The position numbers and the translations under genes were made by a program. 64,000 nt of DNA from Anthoceros angustus (Eukaryota > Streptophyta > Anthocerotopsida > Anthocerotales > Anthocerotaceae). The notes beneath the pieces are model-generated. The model was not told where the DNA came from, did not search any database, and was given only the letters and a program-made list of their open reading frames with translations. The stretch covers positions 1,860,001-1,924,000 of the forward strand of contig VJWM01000044.1 in assembly GCA_010909165.1 (NCBI GenBank). Direction: 5' to 3'. The first letter of the stretch is position 1, and every line of letters begins with the position of its first letter. This document shows positions 59,291 to 64,000 of the stretch, one piece after another.

Positions 59291-61135
59291 AATCCACTCT
59301 CCCGCCACTCCACCCGACCCGACCTGACCCGCACCGAATCCGCATCAAAGCAGAGCAGGTTTGATGGAGGGAGCCCGGAGGCCACCAACACCCAAGCCGC
59401 GCATGGGAGCCCGAGGAGGCGAGAGGTCTACGGGCGCGCCGGGAGGCCTGTATGTACATGAGCATACATGTACGAGCGCATGACAATAAACAGGGCACAA
59501 TGATGAGCAGCGCGGCAAGCGCGGCATTGAGGAGGAAAGTGTGTGTTTGGCTATAATTGCACAAGGGACAATGGGAAAAGGGGAGGGGGGAGGGGGGTGT
59601 CCAGGAGGACTGCAGGATTGCACTGCACTACGAGCAGGCACAAGACGGTGGAGGTAGTTGCGGTGTGCAGGGCCAGGGCCAGGGCCAGTGCCAGTGCCAG
59701 TGCGGACTGCAGACTGCAGAGTGCAGTGAATGGGAAGTGCAGAGCAGGGGAGACACGACCAATGAGCTGGAACAGCATGGGGCGTGAAACCTGTTACCTG
59801 AACCAAGGCGGGGCCTGGGCCTGGGCCTGGGCCTGGGCCTGGGCCAGCGCCACCATCACACATGGTGCGGCCTTCATCTTAAAAAAAAAAAAAAGGCGAG
59901 GCTCGATCGCGGAGTCGCGGGCCCGGCCCGGCCCGGCCTTGCCACAACGGAACGGGAATGTCCCGATCTGTCACGGCCAAGGCCCCAAGGCCCCAAGGCC
60001 CCAAGGCCGGGCTGGGAGTGGGGCCTGGGGCCTGGGGTCTGGGGCCAGCTGGGGCCAGGGCTGGTGCTGGGACAAGGGAGAATGCCGCCATCAGAGCCTG
60101 GAGAGGCGTGCGCAGTTACGCCCGTCCCGCAGCCTCCGCCCTGGCCTCCGGCCTCCGGCCCCAGCCCCAGCCCCCGGCCCGGCCGCTCCCGCTCAGGCTG
60201 CAGCCGCTGCTGGCTGGGCGTGAAAAATTGAAAGCCAGGCAGGCCCGCCCTGGCCCACCCGGCCCGCGGCCCGCCCCGGCCCGTCGTACACCAAGGCAGG
60301 CATGGCGGCCGTGGCCCGGCTCCTAGGCGTGGGACGCTCGCTGCACCGCCTAACTGGGAGAGCTGCCACAGATTCCTCGGAACTGGGTGTGCCGAAGAGG
60401 ACAAATCCCGCCTCAGGCCGACACACGACACAACACTCGGGCAGCTCCAACAGCGACTGGACTCGCCTCCGCTCCACGCAGCAGCAGCAGCAGCAGCCTG
60501 CACCAGCAGGCAGCAGGCGCCGCGGCGGCTGGCTGGGCTGTATATCAGGCCGCTCTGGCGCCACTCTCCTCCCCCTCTCCTCTCCTTCCCTCCTCTTCGG
60601 AGCGCAGCCGCAGCCGCAGCCGCAGCCGCAGCTGCAGCGCCGATTTCGCCCCTGCTCGCTCTCTCCTCCTCACCCCTCTTCTCTGCGGTGTGCGCCCTTG
60701 CTATTCCGGCGCCTCAGCCCCAGCCTGAGCCTGAGTCTCAGCCTCAGCCTCAGCCTCAACCTCAGTCTCTCCCCCACTCCCCCCTTCCGGCACCCGCCTC
60801 CGATCCTCCCCTCTCCCGCGCACTCGCTTCCAATCCCGCCGCCACCGTTTCCGCCGCCATTTCACCGCGCCGCGCCGGGCTCAGCTCACCGGGCGTAGCG
60901 GCACTGTAAGATTTGGGCGCCCAAATTTGCTTGTGATTTCCTTGGCAAATTGGAGGTGGGTTTTGCGAGATTCTGACTGTGGGATTTGTGGGCGGCAGAC
61001 TGCACACTGCACACTGCACGCTTTGCGGGTGGAGTGATTGGATCCGGAGGCGGGAGGCGAGAAGCGGGAGGCTGGTTGCAGGAATTGGTGGAGCGGCGGG
61101 GAGGTGCGTGAGGTGAGGCCCATATCCATCTCCAT
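59291..61135. other. GC-rich low-complexity region upstream of the second SRPBCC gene
   Basis: Holds (GGGCCA)n near 59,670, (GGGCCT)n at 59,812-59,845, a poly-A run at 59,880-59,894, CCAAGGCCC repeats near 59,980-60,010, CAG repeats near 60,478, (CAGCCG)n near 60,605 and (CCTCAG)n near 60,725. Long frames here, such as 60,302-60,898, are low-complexity and I do not call them. The CT-rich 60,560-60,840 stretch could be promoter or 5' UTR. Confidence 0.5.
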
Positions 61136-61175
61136 CCAAGAGCAAGAGCAAGAGCAAGAGCAAGAGCAAGAGCAA
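61136..61175 (+). repeat. (GAGCAA)n microsatellite
   Basis: Six to seven AGAGCA units directly before the likely start of the SRPBCC coding region. If translated it gives an EQEQEQ run. Confidence 0.85.
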
Positions 61176-61176
61176 G

Positions 61177-61718
61177 ATGGGGAGCGGTGGGCGGGCGAGG
61201 CGGGGGGCGAGATACAGGTGCCAATCGACAGGGTGTGGGACCTGGTGTCGGATTTCTACTCGGTGAACTCGTGGGTGCCGCTGGTGTCGTGCACGGACGA
61301 GTCGGGGCGGTACGTGACGGAGGTGGGCTGCAGGCGCACGCTGCACCGGGTGTCGCCGGACGAGAGCGACGGGGAGGACGGGGACGACATGATGGCGGGG
61401 CTGGGCTCCGACCCGCACTTCAACCTCATGGTGTGCGAGCGGCTGCTCACGCTGGATCCCAGCAACTACACCTTCACCTACACCATCGAGGACAACAACC
61501 TAGGGCTCACCAACTACCACGGCGAGTGCCGCCTCTGGGAGGGCTCCTCCCCCTCCTCCACCTACGTCCGCTGGAGCTTCGAGCACGACCCCATCTACTG
61601 CCCCGACGCCCACGACCCCTCCCTCCTCAAGGAACAGCGCATCAGCATCATCGAGAACATCCTCCACGCCTCCATCTCCATGCTCGAGACCGCCCTCCGC
61701 AATTCCTTCAAGCACTAG
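61177..61718 (+). CDS. SRPBCC / polyketide cyclase (lachrymatory-factor-synthase-like) protein, start unclear
   Basis: About 180 residues. Family signature: RWAGEAGGEIQVPIDRVWDL, then VSDFYSVNSWVPLVSC, FNLMVCERLLTLD, YTFTYTIEDNNLGLTNYHGE, a strand STYVRWSFEHDP, and a C-terminal helix ISIIENILHASISMLETAL. An acidic DESDGEDGDD insertion sits after the second strand. The open frame reaches back to a stop at 61,035 but has no in-frame ATG before the domain. The natural ATG at 61,177 (ATGGGGAGCGG) is one base out of frame, as if a G were missing from the G-rich run; an upstream exon is the alternative. Intronless otherwise. Ligand unknown. The paralogue at 56.8 kb is clearly divergent, so this is not a recent duplication. 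Confidence 0.8.
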
Positions 61719-62413
61719 ACTACCTCCTCAGGCTGTTTCTTCTTCTTCTTCTTCTTCTTCTACTTCCTGGGAGTCCTCCCTACCACACTAACTGCCACTG
61801 ACCTCGGCCGTGAACCGCCCGTAGTCGGCATTTTCTGCCTTTGCTGCCTCGCAAACTGCAAGCATTGCCGTTGTCTCTCACATATTATGGACTCTAGTCT
61901 TCACCTAGCATCTACCTGTGTTCAATCGCATGATTGTATTACCTGCTACACAACCAACTCCAATTTCGGATTTCATTACATCGCAATCTCTTGCCCTTCC
62001 CTACTCGCTCTCACTTGCGAATGCGAATTGGAATGCCAAGGCTTCAAATTCGCCCTTGCGAGCTGTCGATGGCAACGTGAATCTCGTCTGCAACGCAATC
62101 TCTCCTTCCCTTGCTCACCTACATTCGTTTCAATGAAACCGGTCGTCAAATTTGAAGCGGGAAACTGTTTAAAGTTCTGTTACAGCACTGCACTGCGCAT
62201 TTTCCACGACTGTTACAAGTCCGTGCATGTAGTCAAGTCTCCTTTTCCACTGCAGCCTCGCGGCGAAACGTTCACAAAACGTCTCCACCTCAAGTTGAAA
62301 TTGTACATCGTACGTAGACTACACTACATGAGCTCACCAAAATGCATATCCGACGAGCGAGCGGAGACGGAGAAGGAGAAGGAGAAGCGGGATACTGCTT
62401 TGTGGGTTGAAGA
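61719..62413. other. 3' flank of the second SRPBCC gene
   Basis: Starts with a (CTT)n run at 61,739-61,760, probably in the 3' UTR. The 178-codon frame at 61,887-62,423 has no recognisable motif. Confidence 0.4.
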
Positions 62414-62417
62414 GGAG

Positions 62418-62512
62418 GCATGAGACGCTGGAGACGCAGGAGACGCAGGAGACGCAGGAGACGCAGGAGACGCAGGAGACGCTGGAGACGCAGGAGACGC
62501 AGGAGACGCGAA
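62418..62512 (+). repeat. 9-bp tandem repeat (GGAGACGCA)n
   Basis: About ten to eleven units, GGAGACGCA with GGAGACGCT variants at the start and near 62,480. It makes an artificial Ser/Pro/Ala frame on the minus strand. Confidence 0.9.
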
Positions 62513-64000
62513 TCCTGTGAAGAGACCGTTGTGAGACGGAGTTGGGTAGTGGCTGGCCACTGACACTGTGTGCCCATCGGTGCGGTTCCCATAAAGATAA
62601 CACACCGCCCGGTGCGAGCAGCTAACCGCGCCCGCGCCGGTGCCACAGATGCGACCATCTTTTGAGACCTTCACTCCCCCTACCCGCCGTTGACATACTG
62701 TGGCCACACGGCGCCCTCTCTTTTCCTTGCATTTTGTTTGCACTTGTTTCCGTGAAAGAAAAAATAAATTGGAATACGGGAATAAAGCCCCACACTACAG
62801 CCCACGCTTTGACTCACCCTTTTTCCTTTTTCTCGCTTCAAAATCGCATTTGTGCCTTTACACAGCTCACAGCGAGCGAGCTGACTCACGCTACTGTAGG
62901 CGTATCAAGAACCGATAAATTTTTAAGTGGATGAGGTGAAGCTATGTCTCTACATACATGTTTGTTATATCTACACATGCAACCTCAGAATCGTTTTCGG
63001 TTGGGCACTTTTTTCTAATATCCATAACCATGGGTAGCACGAGGTGTGGATCCTTGCACCCTTATTTCTTGGGTGCATCAAATTTAACCATGGTCCTTGA
63101 GTTGAGTTCAACGGCAGTATGACGTGGTGTTTCTATATTTAGGCTGTATATTCTCATGATGCCTTATTGACTCTTGTGACAAGTTTTATCATTTTAATAC
63201 CAAGGATTCCTTGTGAAAATATTTTTTTATAATGATATAATCTAGAAAATCATATTTTGTTGTTTGATAAAAATTAAAATCATAACCTTGGATGAAAATC
63301 TAAGCGCACACAGGTCCATTCTGAGTCATTTATGATAATTCTGCAATATGGAACTAATCTTAAGCTGGTAACAACTTTGTGCAACTTGAAGTGACGATTT
63401 GACATATATCCATGTGGCGTTGCTCTTCAAAAAGGGTTCTATGATGGAACAATATATAAGACACAAAATAGAATGGCTCAAGATAGATTTTCCTGTGAAC
63501 TAAGCTGATCTCATAACAAACTATTTGGACCTTGTGTTAATCTACATGTATAGCATAAACATAGGGAGTAAAATGACATAGTTATGTACAACAAATTTTG
63601 ATAAATTATATTTTAAGCTTAGATCTTCCTCCACGATCGAGGTTACAATCACCAAAAGCAATTGATTCGCACAGGGAAGAATGTTTTATTGTACTAATGC
63701 ATTGAACAACACACAGGGAATAAATATTAAGAAAATAGAATCATATCACACATGAAGAATACATCCTTTGTGCTCAAAACTATGTACTGGTGACCTACTC
63801 GTGCACGCTTTTTACACAGCAGCATGGGTACCTTATCCTTGTTGATCTTAAATAATATGACTGATATTTAGTTGAAAATTTTATAAAAATTTTGATACTA
63901 GACTTATACTTTGTCTAACAAAATTTAAGCATCCTGAGCTAGGGCCACAGGCAGGCCGTTGAGGATATGGAGCTGGACGCCAAAACGGGTGATTGCAACC
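62513..64000. other. AT-rich sequence, no gene seen
   Basis: From about 62,940 to the end base composition drops to clearly AT-rich, with no frame over ~60 codons and no recognised element. The change in composition at ~62.9 kb suggests an old insertion or a different compartment boundary, but no ends are visible. Confidence 0.4.

Noticed and set aside
60302-60898. 198-codon frame starting MAAVARLLGVGRSLHRL, possibly a mitochondrial protein
   Set aside because: After a plausible start it becomes Gln, Pro and Ser-Leu runs from simple repeats; no domain; more likely promoter or UTR of the SRPBCC gene.
62418-62512. CRISPR-like regular spacing
   Set aside because: A simple 9-bp tandem repeat without spacers, in a eukaryotic genome.
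62324-62743. Minus-strand frame with a Ser-Pro-Ala repeat
   Set aside because: Entirely due to the 9-bp tandem repeat; no flanking protein signature.

Overview
The window is nuclear DNA of a land plant. Plant-specific genes are present: a RALF peptide precursor, a POD1/TAPT1 homologue, and a conserved plastid-type acidic protein. Genes are split by very short introns (mostly 80-140 bp), and plant LTR retrotransposons carry tRNA-Asp and tRNA-iMet primer-binding sites. Short introns and compact genes beside dense retroelements would fit a non-seed plant such as a lycophyte or hornwort. That placement is inference; no sequence here fixes the species.

Layout. 1-2.4 kb: a RALF precursor on the minus strand, a Ty3/gypsy pol scrap and a degenerate tRNA-Val-like sequence. 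2.96-8.67 kb: an LTR-INT-LTR-INT-LTR array of a non-autonomous retroelement (here called L1), whose LTRs carry two kinds of internal tandem repeat. 8.7-11.2 kb: unrecognised sequence with a GC-rich minisatellite. 11.2-13.7 kb: two tandem ~1.2 kb units, each with a retrotransposon 3' end interrupted by a TIR transposon. 13.7-34.0 kb: a second LTR family (L2), dominated by a giant imperfect palindrome (17,355-33,991; arms ~8.3 kb) whose apex lies inside the TIR transposon. 34.1-43.5 kb: an L2 element with 5' LTR, PBS, gag, protease, a stub of integrase, PPT and a 3' LTR that holds a ~955 bp internal triplication. 43.5-45.7 kb: a third LTR and a Ty3-type gag-protease remnant. From ~45.9 kb the character changes abruptly to a gene island.

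Gene island. A DprA/LOG-like Rossmann-fold protein (+, 6 exons) converges on a POD1/TAPT1 membrane protein gene (-, 11 exons). The latter diverges from an Old Yellow Enzyme/OPR-like flavin reductase (+, 6 exons). Next come a small acidic plastid-type protein (+, intronless) and two SRPBCC (polyketide cyclase / lachrymatory-factor-synthase-like) genes on opposite strands at 56.8 and 61.2 kb. Between and after them are microsatellite clusters and AT-rich DNA without recognisable genes. The genes do not form one pathway; they look like an ordinary eukaryotic gene neighbourhood.

Caution. Copies of the same repeat differ from one another by many 1-6 base gaps in GC-rich (often CNG-containing) spots. 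This breaks transposon reading frames and may partly be sequencing or consensus error. The giant palindrome should also be treated as possibly artefactual until checked against reads.
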